Virus record (IMG/VR): IMGVR_UViG_3300044515_000008
Location: 1-54,654 of that record
Origin: a virus
Strand: one strand, 5' to 3'
Length of the DNA: 54,654 nt
Shown: piece by piece, positions 7,870 to 14,815 of the stretch
Position numbering within the stretch: the stretch's first letter is position 1
How the letters are laid out: every line of letters begins with the position of its first letter
Notes under the pieces: generated by a model
What the model saw: only the letters and a program-made list of their open reading frames with translations
The model's database searches: none
What the model was told of the DNA's origin: nothing
Program-made: the position numbers and the translations under genes

Positions 7870-8038
7870 CGTCGCCGTCCACAATGCGAATGAAGTTGTC
7901 CGCATTCCTGAACCCGCACCGCGCGTAGTCGTTGCCGCCGTCGACGAAGATCTCACCACACGCGCATTCCACGAAGTCGTGTCGGTACTTGGATTCAATG
8001 ACTGTCCCGCACAGTGCGCATTTCGCTTTGTTCGTCAT
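7859..8038 (-). CDS. 59-residue zinc-ribbon protein
   Basis: MTNKAKCALCGTVIESK start, then ECACGEIFVDGG, DYARCGF, ending IRIVDGDDGD. CALC and CAC pairs about 18 residues apart form a compact zinc ribbon. ATG at 8038 overlaps the upstream TAA (TAATG) and its TGA overlaps the next start, fixing both ends. Such short ribbon proteins are common in actinophage early regions; function unknown. Confidence 0.65.
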   Translation of the reverse strand: MTNKAKCALCGTVIESKYRHDFVECACGEIFVDGGNDYARCGFRNADNFIRIVDGDDGD

Positions 8039-8358
8039 TATTTCCAGGATTCCGGGACGGTGTCGGGCGTCTTGTCCATCATCATTGAACCGGCCAGCGC
8101 GACGATGTTCGACACGATGACGGTAGGTACCTGGTCGCCGTAGCGTTCAATGAGTCCACCGATCAATCCGGACACGAGCAGCATTGCGCGGCTTACGGTG
8201 CTCGTCTCGTCGGCCGCGAAGTTGATCCGAACCTCGGTTGTCATGCATGCGGCTAGGTCGCTAATGGACTGGGCGACAATGTCGGAGTCGGTGTGTTCGC
8301 GCACTTCGTCGAGCATCGCGTACGCGTGGTCAAAGTCGTAAAGCTCTTTGTCGTTCAC
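8038..8358 (-). CDS. Hypothetical helical protein
   Basis: 106 residues from a GTG overlapping the upstream stop (GTGA). Acidic helical N-terminus (DFDHAYAMLDEVREH) and a hydrophobic central stretch (SRAMLLVSGLIGGLI). No family recognised. Confidence 0.6.
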   Translation of the reverse strand: MNDKELYDFDHAYAMLDEVREHTDSDIVAQSISDLAACMTTEVRINFAADETSTVSRAMLLVSGLIGGLIERYGDQVPTVIVSNIVALAGSMMMDKTPDTVPESWK

Positions 8359-8726
8359 AGTTCCTCCGCGCGGTAGAGTTTGCCGTCTTCGTCTTGAATA
8401 ATGATCCCGGTCTTTGCCTCCCCGACTAGCTCGTACATGCTCGACGGGCCGGGTCCGCGTAGTGGTGTCTTTGTGTTGGCACTACTGCCGTTTGCCTTGT
8501 CCTTGGCCAGTTGTTCGGCTTCCGTTTCCGGCCGGTAGCGCCATAGGTTGCCGGACACAATGGACTGGACGTTGAGCCCGTAGCGTGTGCGTAGGTTGTT
8601 CATACCAATTTGCACCTGGCTCTTGGTCAGCTCGGTTGCCTCCATTAGTTCGGTCACCGTGATATTCACGTTCGCGTGACCGTTGAGATAGCCGAGGATT
8701 TTGTCTGTCGTGCGTGCCGATCCCAT
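8355..8726 (-). CDS. Winged-helix DNA-binding protein
   Basis: 123 residues. Residues ~5-65 read as a winged helix: DKILGYLNGHANVNITV, then TELMEATELTKSQVQIGMNNL (positioning and recognition helices) and a wing IVSGNLWRYRP. C-terminal half is a flexible Ser/Pro linker plus a small domain. Probably a regulator or replication accessory in the early operon. Confidence 0.7.
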   Translation of the reverse strand: MGSARTTDKILGYLNGHANVNITVTELMEATELTKSQVQIGMNNLRTRYGLNVQSIVSGNLWRYRPETEAEQLAKDKANGSSANTKTPLRGPGPSSMYELVGEAKTGIIIQDEDGKLYRAEEL

Positions 8727-8727
8727 A

Positions 8728-9207
8728 TTACTTCGCCCCCTGTACGTGAATGCTCGCTACGCGGCCGTTCTCGTCGTAGTTGATCGTGACGCCTTCGAGC
8801 CCGTAAACCCTGTGGTGTACAGGGTTCCCGTTCAAGTCGATAGTGATCAAGCCCGTGTCATGATCACGCGAGAGCAACACGGGACAGTGGACGCCGTTGT
8901 GCGCGGTGAAGTTGCTGGCAGCCCCGGCCGGTCGAGGCTCGACGGGTCCCATTGGTGCCAACAAGTTGCGGTATTGGTCATAGGTATAGGCGGACACAAT
9001 GGACTTGCGGAACACGTGCCCGTACACGTCATAGTCCATCTTGGACGCGACGGTGATTCCGCATCGCACGAGCGCGGCGCGCAACCGCTCGTATCCGGAG
9101 TCCTCGACGAAGCCCACTTCGGAACCCTTGCCGTCTATCAGGATGAACCCGCGTCGCGGTGTGCCTACGGACGAATTGGGGCCGGTGATCAAACGCGCGC
9201 GGATCAT
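8728..9207 (-). CDS. Hypothetical protein
   Basis: 159 residues from the ATG at 9207, chosen because it overlaps the upstream TGA (ATGA); a longer frame reaches 9534 but only as an overlap of the membrane protein gene. Beta-rich (RGFILIDGKGSEVGF, VTINYDENGRVASI). No known motif. Confidence 0.55.
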   Translation of the reverse strand: MIRARLITGPNSSVGTPRRGFILIDGKGSEVGFVEDSGYERLRAALVRCGITVASKMDYDVYGHVFRKSIVSAYTYDQYRNLLAPMGPVEPRPAGAASNFTAHNGVHCPVLLSRDHDTGLITIDLNGNPVHHRVYGLEGVTINYDENGRVASIHVQGAK

Positions 9208-9674
9208 GTGACGGTCTGCGGTAGCAGGGATACGAAATTGCAGTCGAGTCCGTCGGTGCCGGAATACTGCCATTGGCGCACGCACGTGATATTGAGCGTG
9301 TCGCCGGGCCGGATGCCGGATGCTCGGGTGTCGGTCACGCCGTACTGTTGGGTGTGGCCGACGAACGTCACCACGAATTTCTGATCTGTGGAGTGGTCGC
9401 CAGCGACTAGCCGTGAGTCCACTGTGGCCACTACGCCACCGGTTGGCGTCCACTCGTGGTACTGCCATTCCCACGGGTACATACCCCACGCGGTGGCCGC
9501 GAGGATTATGGCGACGACGACACCGAACACCCACGGGACAACGCGCAACGCGTCGGCATCACCGTCGTCGGTGTCGTAGATGATCACCACCCGCGCGAGT
9601 GCCGCCGCGCCTACGCACACCGCGAGTAGGACGGGAATGCAGATCATCGTTGCGATGGTGCCGCCGGTGATCAC
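9204..9674 (-). CDS. Membrane protein with two TM helices and an exported domain
   Basis: 156 residues from a GTG overlapping the upstream stop. TM1 ~5-29 (ATMICIPVLLAVCVGAAAL), TM2 ~47-66 (VFGVVVAIILAATAWGM), then a ~90-residue beta-rich domain with two Cys (TCVRQW, LDCNF) that could form a disulfide outside. Family of unknown function seen in actinophage early regions; possibly superinfection or membrane related (inference). Confidence 0.6.
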   Translation of the reverse strand: MITGGTIATMICIPVLLAVCVGAAALARVVIIYDTDDGDADALRVVPWVFGVVVAIILAATAWGMYPWEWQYHEWTPTGGVVATVDSRLVAGDHSTDQKFVVTFVGHTQQYGVTDTRASGIRPGDTLNITCVRQWQYSGTDGLDCNFVSLLPQTVT

Positions 9675-10090
9675 TGGTCACCGTCTTTGCCGTGGTCGGG
9701 TAGGTCGAGCGACGAACGGACGAAACAATCCTTGGCCTCCAACAACTTCTGCAACCCCAGGTCGCGTTGTTCGTTGGGTGGAAGGTGTGCGATCATCTCG
9801 CCGCACAGCTCGACGCACAGTTTCGATACGCTGCGCATAGGTTCGCCTAGGTGCGTATAACTGAAATATTGCTGTACTGGCAACACTTTCGTCTCCAGGT
9901 AGGTACTGCATATGCCGCACTGGTCGCGCGCGCTGCCTTGTGACCAGAATCGATCGGTGCTCACTTCGGCATTGCACGTTGGGCACCAGTCGGTACCGGT
10001 GCGTGTGTCGGCGATTGTGGGCCGTTGGTTGCTGGCCGCCGCAATGAGCAGTGCGCGGTACTCTTCTTCGCTGGTCACTTGACCGTCCAT
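9671..10090 (-). CDS. Hypothetical zinc-ribbon protein
   Basis: 139 residues from the ATG at 10090; a GTG at 10078 that overlaps the upstream TGA (GTGA) is an equally good start. CPTC and CGIC pairs ~25 residues apart form a zinc ribbon near the N-terminus, followed by a helical domain (SVSKLCVELCGEMIAH). Sits next to the exonuclease. Function unknown. Confidence 0.6.
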   Translation of the reverse strand: MDGQVTSEEEYRALLIAAASNQRPTIADTRTGTDWCPTCNAEVSTDRFWSQGSARDQCGICSTYLETKVLPVQQYFSYTHLGEPMRSVSKLCVELCGEMIAHLPPNEQRDLGLQKLLEAKDCFVRSSLDLPDHGKDGDQ

Positions 10091-10839
10091 CCTGGACACC
10101 CGGTGCCCGTGTCGTCGCCTGGTTTGAACCAGTTGCAGTACGTGCATGCGTGGCCTTTGGTGGCCGGTATGCGCATGTAGTTTTCGGGGAAGTGCTCGAC
10201 GTCGAGCGCTAGCGCAAGCTCGGTGGTGCCGTAGTACCGGGCTAACGCCGCGTCCGCTATGGCTACATCAAAGGGTTCCGACCATATGTGCATCCCGGAC
10301 AGCATGCCGCCGCGAGGAAAGAACACGATAGCCACATCCTTGACGGGCGCGCCGAGTTGCGACCAGCCCTTGCCGTAGAGATGCGCTTGCGAGCGGTATT
10401 GAAGAGACGGCCCCCCCTTCTTATAGGCCGTCATCTTCGTGACACCAGGGAATTTCCAGTCAATGACTGTGGCCGTGTCGACGTCGTAGCAGTCACAGTG
10501 ACCCGGCATCCCCGGCACGATAGGGAAAGCCGCTTCGGCTATGTAGCGCGTCCGTCCTATGTGGGCATTCCATTGGTTGCACGCGTCTTCCATCCACAAG
10601 TGCGACGCGGTACCGATGATAGACGGCAACGGGTCGCCGCCGTCGTTCAACTTCGGTTCCCGCATGATGTTATAAGCGAGCTTGCGTAGGCAGTCCTCGC
10701 CGATCTCGGACGGCCCGATTTCCTGTTGCAGCGAGCGCGGGGCACGGTGGTACTTGTGCATGATCAGGTCGGTGATCGATTGGGTTAGCGCGTGCTGTTT
10801 GGGCTTCTCGAAACTCAGGATGTCCACAAAGGTCAGCAA
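10075..10839 (-). CDS. Cas4/RecB-like PD-(D/E)XK exonuclease
   Basis: 254 residues. Nuclease core: IGTASHLWMEDA, then GHCDCYDVDTATVIDWKF containing the D...DxK signature, then a QLxxYxxx-like motif (LQYRSQAHLYGKG). Four cysteines, one before the core (EDCLRKLAY) and three near the end (CTYCNWF...GC), match the Fe-S pattern of Cas4-type nucleases. Likely end resection for recombination or replication. Start uncertain: TTG at 10839, or a GTG at 10827. Confidence 0.82.
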   Translation of the reverse strand: MLTFVDILSFEKPKQHALTQSITDLIMHKYHRAPRSLQQEIGPSEIGEDCLRKLAYNIMREPKLNDGGDPLPSIIGTASHLWMEDACNQWNAHIGRTRYIAEAAFPIVPGMPGHCDCYDVDTATVIDWKFPGVTKMTAYKKGGPSLQYRSQAHLYGKGWSQLGAPVKDVAIVFFPRGGMLSGMHIWSEPFDVAIADAALARYYGTTELALALDVEHFPENYMRIPATKGHACTYCNWFKPGDDTGTGCPGWTVK

Positions 10840-11270
10840 GTCTCGTGCTCGGCGGGGGCCTCTTGATAGACGCCCGTAGCCACTAGCTCATGCAACATTT
10901 GGCTAGCTGTAATGGCTTTCGTGAACGCGCGCGTGATCAACCCGGCCGTGGCCTTCGTGAGCCGTGGCTTGTCGAGGCTCCGCGCGTACATCCGGTCAAC
11001 GAGTGCCGTCTTGTTCTGTGCGGCTTCGCGCCACGTGTCCCGCGAATTACGCATGCACGTGAGCGATAGATTGCGGCGCCGGATCGCTACGTTCAATGTG
11101 GACAGTTCCGCCTTGAGTCGAGCCTGTTGCAGCTCTAGCGCGATGATCTGCCGGTGTAGTTCGAGGTTGACTTGCACGTTATGGTCCTCTAAGGACTTGT
11201 CTTCACGTTCGAGCAGAGCGGGCATATCGATGCTCGCGAGTTTCGCGAGCAGCTTCTTTTTGCTCTCCAT
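10833..11270 (-). CDS. Hypothetical coiled-coil protein
   Basis: 145 residues from the ATG at 11270, with AAGGGG nine bases upstream; a GTG at 11279 is the alternative. Nearly all helical, with a heptad-like stretch (LHRQIIALELQQARLKAELS) and a basic middle. Overlaps the exonuclease start, suggesting coupled expression. Function unknown. Confidence 0.6.
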   Translation of the reverse strand: MESKKKLLAKLASIDMPALLEREDKSLEDHNVQVNLELHRQIIALELQQARLKAELSTLNVAIRRRNLSLTCMRNSRDTWREAAQNKTALVDRMYARSLDKPRLTKATAGLITRAFTKAITASQMLHELVATGVYQEAPAEHETC

Positions 11271-11282
11271 TGTGGACACCCC

Positions 11283-11453
11283 TTACTTCCGGCTTCCGGC
11301 CACGAGCCAACACCCGGTGACGACGGCGACGGCGAACACGAGCGCGAGGGTTGCGTATAGCCAACCGTTAATGATGGTGGCCCACACCTGTACGCCGACG
11401 GCGCTTGCCGCGAGCAGGCCGAGGCCGAGGGCTTGCCGGGCGCGTGGCCTCAC
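11283..11453 (-). CDS. 56-residue membrane protein
   Basis: GTG start overlapping the upstream TGA (GTGA at 11450-11453). Two hydrophobic helices (ALGLGLLAASAVGVQVW and TLALVFAVAVVTGCWLV) joined by a short turn, with basic ends. Two-TM peptides like this can be holin-like or membrane-anchored regulators; no assignment. Confidence 0.55.
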   Translation of the reverse strand: MRPRARQALGLGLLAASAVGVQVWATIINGWLYATLALVFAVAVVTGCWLVAGSRK

Positions 11454-11623
11454 GAGTCGACCTCAATTGTGGTCACTCGCAACAGGTGGTTCCGTTTGGA
11501 CTCTGGCCAGCCGTCGGAAATCTCGTCGACGCGGGCACCGGCTTTGTCGTCGGTGGACCAGATCGAATCGAACGACCAGGCACCGAAACCGGTGTCGTCT
11601 TGCTCGACAAGGTGGACGTTCAC
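11450..11623 (-). CDS. 57-residue acidic hypothetical protein
   Basis: GTG at 11623 directly follows the upstream TAA; TGA overlaps the next gene. Sequence starts MNVHLVEQDDTGFGAWS and ends HLLRVTTIEVDS. No motif recognised; placement in a gap-free chain of coupled genes supports it. Confidence 0.5.
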   Translation of the reverse strand: MNVHLVEQDDTGFGAWSFDSIWSTDDKAGARVDEISDGWPESKRNHLLRVTTIEVDS

Positions 11624-11935
11624 TTACACCACCCACCTAATTGGACGGTTCATCGATGCCGCGTGGGAGATTTCCGCGCGTACCGATTCGCCGACGTAGC
11701 CGTCATGCGCGACGACGATAACCTCGTCGGCCATGTTGATCTTCTCTAGGTGTAGCTCGTCGAGCATCTTCTTTTGCTCGACGTCGTGTCCGACGGTGGT
11801 CACGAACGGCATGAGCACAATGTGTCCGTTGGCGGTCTCACTGGTCGCCACCTCGTGCATAAGGTCTAGATGCTTCATTGATCCGCAGATTGTCACGACG
11901 TGGCTTCGCGTCACACCGGCATTGACGAAGTTCAT
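11624..11935 (-). CDS. Nucleoside 2-deoxyribosyltransferase-like enzyme
   Basis: 103 residues from the ATG at 11935 (overlaps the upstream stop). Rossmann-like start VTICGSMKH, then ADEVIVVAHDGYVGESVRAE, the motif in which the Glu is the usual nucleophile in the nucleoside deoxyribosyltransferase/DUF4406 superfamily. Could remodel nucleotide pools or generate a nucleotide signal; substrate cannot be told. Confidence 0.7.
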   Translation of the reverse strand: MNFVNAGVTRSHVVTICGSMKHLDLMHEVATSETANGHIVLMPFVTTVGHDVEQKKMLDELHLEKINMADEVIVVAHDGYVGESVRAEISHAASMNRPIRWVV

Positions 11936-12123
11936 TGGTCGGCTTCTTTCTCCGCTATCCGGTCCATTCGCGCCCATTTCTTCCTATCGCGCTCGACGGC
12001 GCGGCGATCTCGCCAGGCATGCCACACACGCAAGATCCGGCTTATCAGCGTTTCATTCATTTGCGCGCCGGTTGGTTCGGGCACGGTGCGCGGGTCACGA
12101 TCTTCCCGCAAGGGCATATCCAT
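11932..12123 (-). CDS. Small highly charged protein
   Basis: 63 residues, rich in Arg/Asp/Glu/Trp (ILRVWHAWRDRRAVERDRKK), probably a single long helix. No family recognised. Confidence 0.5.
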   Translation of the reverse strand: MDMPLREDRDPRTVPEPTGAQMNETLISRILRVWHAWRDRRAVERDRKKWARMDRIAEKEADQ

Positions 12124-12128
12124 GCCAT

Positions 12129-12407
12129 TTAGTCATCATCCTTCGGGGCCGTAGCGGCAATGAATGCCGCATCGAATCCGGGGGACTTGCGGGCTTCGTC
12201 GAGGTACGGGATAAATTCGTCCGGGAATTGGGCGTCCCAGCAATGCGAGTGGGTGCCGGTCATGAGTAGCTCGCGCTCGTCGTCGGTGAGCGTGGGTAGC
12301 GCGCGCTGAATCAATTGGCCGCCCTGCCACTTCACGTATCCGGCTTCCGGAACCTCGACGGCCGCGCGCTTGCCGCACACCGTGCACGGTTGGGTCTCTA
12401 CTAGCAT
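12129..12407 (-). CDS. Conserved small actinophage protein (zinc ribbon)
   Basis: 92 residues from the ATG at 12407, preceded by GAGGAAAA. Pattern CTVCGK ... W-x-G-G-x-IQRALPTLTDDERELLMTG ... HCWD is a recurrent small protein type in actinobacteriophages (from memory). An in-frame extension to 12539 would add a hydrophobic stretch (VGAIAVAATVWAATA); with it the otherwise empty 12408-12519 would be coding, so the longer form is possible. Confidence 0.65.
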   Translation of the reverse strand: MLVETQPCTVCGKRAAVEVPEAGYVKWQGGQLIQRALPTLTDDERELLMTGTHSHCWDAQFPDEFIPYLDEARKSPGFDAAFIAATAPKDDD

Positions 12408-12519
12408 GACGGGTTTTTCCTCAATGGCCGTTGCTGCCCACACGGTTGCCGCTACCGCGATGGCGCCCACTGTCCGGGCGCGTGGTGCCGGTGGTCGCCG
12501 GTGTCGGCCACCGGCCGTT

Positions 12520-12699
12520 TCAGCGCTTGCGCTGGTCACGTCGTATGTCTCGCTTGCTGGTCATGTGCCACGTCTCGGCGGCATGCTTGCCGCACCGATA
12601 GACACGGAACTCTGGCCGGTCGATTGGCATTGATCGGGAGTGGTGTAGAGCGGCTGCTTTATTCGGGTACCGGACTTTCGTGCACTTCGCTTTTGGCAT
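12520..12699 (-). CDS. 59-residue zinc-knuckle-like protein
   Basis: Starts MPKAKCTKVRYPN and has YRCGKHAAETWHMTSKR: C...C..H...H spacing matches a small phage zinc-binding family. Overlaps the preceding gene by 41 nt. Probably nucleic-acid binding by its basic tail (RDIRRDQRKR). Confidence 0.6.
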   Translation of the reverse strand: MPKAKCTKVRYPNKAAALHHSRSMPIDRPEFRVYRCGKHAAETWHMTSKRDIRRDQRKR

Positions 12700-12952
12700 G
12701 GTCGGCCCTGTCTTTGGTGCTCCATTTCGACAGTCGACCGTCACGTTTCCGGCTTATGCTTCGTGTGCTTTGCTTCAATTGGTCGCGGTACGCTCGACGG
12801 GCAAGCCGGTTCATTTCGGCCCAGCCCGATTCGGTGCGCTGCCAATATTTGCCGCACGGTGTGCACTGCTCAATTTCGGACTGGGAGTCTTGCCGGAAGT
12901 CGCATACGTGCGGTTCGGGCGGAACGTATTCGGGCGGGTCGTATTCGTTCAC
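12659..12952 (-). CDS. Hypothetical protein with Cys/His cluster
   Basis: 97 residues from the GTG at 12952, which overlaps the upstream TGA (GTGA) and has GAGGGGG five bases before. Pro/Glu-rich N-terminus, then HVCDFR...CTPCGKYWQR, then a very basic C-terminal half. Possible zinc-containing nucleic-acid binder. Confidence 0.55.
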   Translation of the reverse strand: MNEYDPPEYVPPEPHVCDFRQDSQSEIEQCTPCGKYWQRTESGWAEMNRLARRAYRDQLKQSTRSISRKRDGRLSKWSTKDRADHAKSEVHESPVPE

Positions 12953-13116
12953 GCGTCCCCCTCGATAGCGTCGATAGCCGCGTTTAGGCGGATAGTGACA
13001 AGATGAGCGTAAGACGCAACGAAGCAAACACAGAATAGCTCGTCTTCGTCGGTCGGTTCAGTGGCGCGCTGGATATAGACAAGTCGGTTGTTGTGTCGCC
13101 CTACTCGGTATCTCAT
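12949..13116 (-). CDS. 55-residue hypothetical protein
   Basis: Reads MRYRVGRHNNRLVYIQ ... LNAAIDAIEGDA. Both ends are tied to neighbours by 4-nt overlaps (ATGA at 13113-13116, GTGA at 12949-12952). Two Cys (FCVCF). Function unknown. Confidence 0.5.
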   Translation of the reverse strand: MRYRVGRHNNRLVYIQRATEPTDEDELFCVCFVASYAHLVTIRLNAAIDAIEGDA

Positions 13117-13301
13117 ACCCTGTCCCAACCCATGTAGAGTTTCGCGACCGCGTCCGCGCTACGGCGGTAAACGTTCTTCCGGTACTCGTCTGTGTTCTCC
13201 CACTGGTCCACCGGTTCGCCTATGGGTGAGTTGGCGCGGAACAAGTAGCGTGCTGCCTTGTCGCGGTTCTCTGCCTCTACCTGGTGTCTCGTGGCGGTCA
13301 T
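13113..13301 (-). CDS. 62-residue hypothetical protein
   Basis: ATG at 13301 overlaps the upstream TGA. Sequence features DKAARYLFRANSPIGEPV and YRRSADAVAKLYMGW; helical. Chosen over a longer overlapping frame because of the coupling and the composition. Confidence 0.5.
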   Translation of the reverse strand: MTATRHQVEAENRDKAARYLFRANSPIGEPVDQWENTDEYRKNVYRRSADAVAKLYMGWDRV

Positions 13302-13615
13302 TTCGCGGTGAACCGGACGCGGTCGGATTGCGTGGTGAACTCTTCGAGTAGCTCGGGATACTCGGCGCGGAACTTGTCTTTGTGGAACACGTCTTGCACG
13401 TACTCGGTGATGCGGATTGCATCCACCGTGGACACGGTGCCGACGTTGGCGCCCACTGCTGTGAGCTTGTTGATCAAGTGCTGTTGAAAGGTTTCCTTGA
13501 CGACTTTCCAATCGGCCTCGTTCTGCCGTGCCGCCTTGTATCCGTCCACGTAGGCCGACCACTCGTCAAGCTCGGCGCGTACATCCGGCCGTCGAGCTGC
13601 ACTCTTCTCTGTCAC
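13298..13615 (-). CDS. Hypothetical helical protein
   Basis: 105 residues from a GTG at 13615. Charged helical N-terminus (VRAELDEWSAYVDGYKAA), then FQQHLINKLTAVGANVGTV. First gene after the tRNA-like cluster and its terminator, so probably its own transcription unit start. Function unknown. Confidence 0.6.
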   Translation of the reverse strand: MTEKSAARRPDVRAELDEWSAYVDGYKAARQNEADWKVVKETFQQHLINKLTAVGANVGTVSTVDAIRITEYVQDVFHKDKFRAEYPELLEEFTTQSDRVRFTAK

Positions 13616-13646
13616 GGTGGCGCTCCCTGATGAGTAGTTATAGAGC

Positions 13647-13678
13647 GGGGGGACCGCATATCCGGCGATCCCCCCGCA
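13647..13678 (-). terminator. Hairpin closing the tRNA-like cluster
   Basis: A 9-bp stem (GCGGGGGGA with TCCCCCCGC) around an inner CCG/CGG, just after the last tRNA-like element in the minus direction. No long T-run follows on the minus strand (TCTATAA), so termination strength is uncertain. Confidence 0.6.
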
Positions 13679-13680
13679 TT

Positions 13681-13727
13681 AATTGTGTAATGGATTTCAA
13701 GTCCATTGCTCGGTGAGAGCGACAATT
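13681..13727 (-). ncRNA. 47-nt T-armless tRNA-like element with UGA anticodon loop
   Basis: On the minus strand the order is a 6-bp end stem (AATTGT/ACAATT), a hairpin GCTC-TCACC-GAGC in the D-arm position, one A, and an anticodon-type hairpin ATGGA-CTTGAAA-TCCAT with U33 and anticodon UGA (Ser), then the closing strand. No T-arm and no CCA. On the plus strand the same sequence also folds, with loop TTTCAAG. It may be a minimal tRNA mimic, a tRNA remnant or a stable 3' structure. It directly follows the permuted tRNA-like modules. Confidence 0.4.
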
Positions 13728-13783
13728 TAGCTACGACTGGGGACGAATGACGCATTTAAAATGTACGGGTCAAGCTGAGTTAA

Positions 13784-13854
13784 CGTCGGGTTCTGCCATT
13801 GAACTATGGGACCACGTTGGAGGTTCCAGCCGGACTCGAACCGGCATTACGACG
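13784..13854 (-). tRNA. Circularly permuted tRNA-like module P2 (3' half before 5' half)
   Basis: Reading minus: CGTCG-TAAT, T-arm GCCGG-TTCGAGT-CCGGC, acceptor 3' strand TGGAACC, T73, encoded CCA (13854-13818); a 4-nt linker ACGT (13817-13814); then acceptor 5' strand GGTCCCA, TA, D-arm GTTC-AATGGCA-GAAC with the usual A14 and GG, C26, CGACG (13813-13784). The acceptor strands pair at 6 of 7 positions and CGACG/CGTCG pair 5 of 5 at exactly the anticodon-stem position, followed by T32 T33. Neither half has a partner in the normal order nearby. Amino acid identity cannot be set because the loop junction is unknown; T73 with GGT/ACC ends resembles tRNA-Cys. Confidence 0.5.
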
Positions 13855-13926
13855 AAAGGCGCACGCACATAGTAGATTCACAAGTCCGTAGCAATACTGA
13901 CTATAAGGGCGAGAGTTTGACGTTTG

Positions 13927-14003
13927 CGTCCTGCTGCCTCTACCAATTGGGCTACCGGGGCAAGCGTGCCCCGGGGAGGATTCGAACCTTCACTGTCGCG
14001 GGA
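13927..14003 (-). tRNA. Circularly permuted tRNA-like module P1 (3' half before 5' half)
   Basis: Reading minus: TCCCGC, a 6-nt variable segment, T-arm GAAGG-TTCGAAT-CCTCC (one A-C mismatch), acceptor 3' strand CCGGGGC, A73 with no CCA (ends 13967); 5-nt linker CGCTT; then acceptor 5' strand GCCCCGG, TA, D-arm GCCC-AATTGGTAGA-GGC, A26, GCAGG (13961-13930). The acceptor strands pair 7 of 7. The anticodon stem GCAGG/CCCGC has one A-C mismatch and no U33 can be placed, so this copy is less regular than P2 and may be decayed. Confidence 0.45.
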
Positions 14004-14052
14004 TGTGTCGCATTGAGTCTAAGCCTTGTGCTGAGTCTGAGTCTGTGCCCTA

Positions 14053-14076
14053 ATTCCCCGAACATGTGTCCGGGGA
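14053..14076. terminator. Hairpin after the 14084-14815 gene
   Basis: Stem TTCCCCGgACA/TGTtCGGGGAA with a 4-nt loop lies just after the stop of the minus gene ending at 14084. Plus reading is followed by GCTTTATTAT; minus reading has no T-run. It may separate the coding mRNA from the tRNA-like cluster or act as a processing boundary. Confidence 0.5.
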
Positions 14077-14083
14077 AGCTTTA

Positions 14084-14815
14084 TTATGCGAACAGGTAGC
14101 CGAACACGGTGCCGCCGATATTGTTTTCGATGGCTTCGGCCCCGTTCGCCACTTCGCGTGCGACCTTGACCGCACGAGCGAGAGTGTCCACACGCGTCAC
14201 TAACTCGGCGACCCGCGATGCCTGTACGGCGCCCGAAAAGTTAACGGTCGTCCACGTACCGGCTACGATATCTTCGTACCACATCTCCACTTGCGCCGCG
14301 TGCTTGTCGGTTGCCATGGCCTTGACGTGGTTACGGGGCACCTTTTTCGTCTTCGTGGTCTCTCGTGCGTCCGTCGCAAAACAGTCCGCAGATTGGCTGT
14401 AAGACCAATGCTCGGCGGGGTCAAGTACGGGCAACTTGCGAACAAACGTGCGCAAGTCGGCTAGCTGCTTTTCGAGGAATAGCAGCACCGTTACCGGCAC
14501 GGCGGTCAGCAGTGCGACACCGTCGACGACGATATCGGCCCGCGCTACCGTGTTCGTGGTTTCCTTCGTGGCGACCACATCGAACATGCGCGTCAAGTCC
14601 TTTACTACCAACGAAATCACGTCGTCGGTGCGAACCTGAACGCGGGTCGATTCCGGCGGCAACCGGTCGCCGTCGTCGTCTTTCGGCGAGTACGTGCGGG
14701 AGATTCCCGACAAGAGAGACTGTGTCTGTAGTTCGTGGTACGCCTTCGTGAGCGACGCAACCCCTTGCCCCTTAACGGTTTTCTCGATAGCGATGATCTG
14801 ATTTAGCTTGGCCAC
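14084..14815 (-). CDS. Conserved phage protein of unknown function
   Basis: 243 residues from the GTG at 14815, with AAGGAG eleven bases upstream; the longer frame to 14887 starts in intergenic-looking sequence. Begins MAKLNQIIAIEKTVKGQG and contains SRTYSPKDDDGDRLPPES; mostly helical. The family recurs in actinophages next to an AAA+ ATPase gene (recollection); here it directly follows one. Possible partner of that ATPase. Confidence 0.65.
   Translation of the reverse strand: MAKLNQIIAIEKTVKGQGVASLTKAYHELQTQSLLSGISRTYSPKDDDGDRLPPESTRVQVRTDDVISLVVKDLTRMFDVVATKETTNTVARADIVVDGVALLTAVPVTVLLFLEKQLADLRTFVRKLPVLDPAEHWSYSQSADCFATDARETTKTKKVPRNHVKAMATDKHAAQVEMWYEDIVAGTWTTVNFSGAVQASRVAELVTRVDTLARAVKVAREVANGAEAIENNIGGTVFGYLFA

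Noticed and set aside
7870-7998. N-terminal extension of the 7501 gene
   Set aside because: The extension covers the well-formed 59-residue zinc-ribbon gene in another frame and has unlikely composition (Ser/Thr/Arg runs).
13640-14083. Ordinary tandem tRNA array
   Set aside because: Neither 5' half has a matching downstream acceptor strand and neither 3' half has a regular upstream partner; only the permuted order pairs. The upstream CCCCGG hairpin could pair with CCGGGG of P1, but gives no acceptable D-arm or 110-nt cloverleaf.
13855-14083. Complete group I intron in permuted intron-exon form
   Set aside because: Pairings such as GACT/AGTC exist, but the flanks are too short for the full catalytic core and the order of P7-like strands is wrong.
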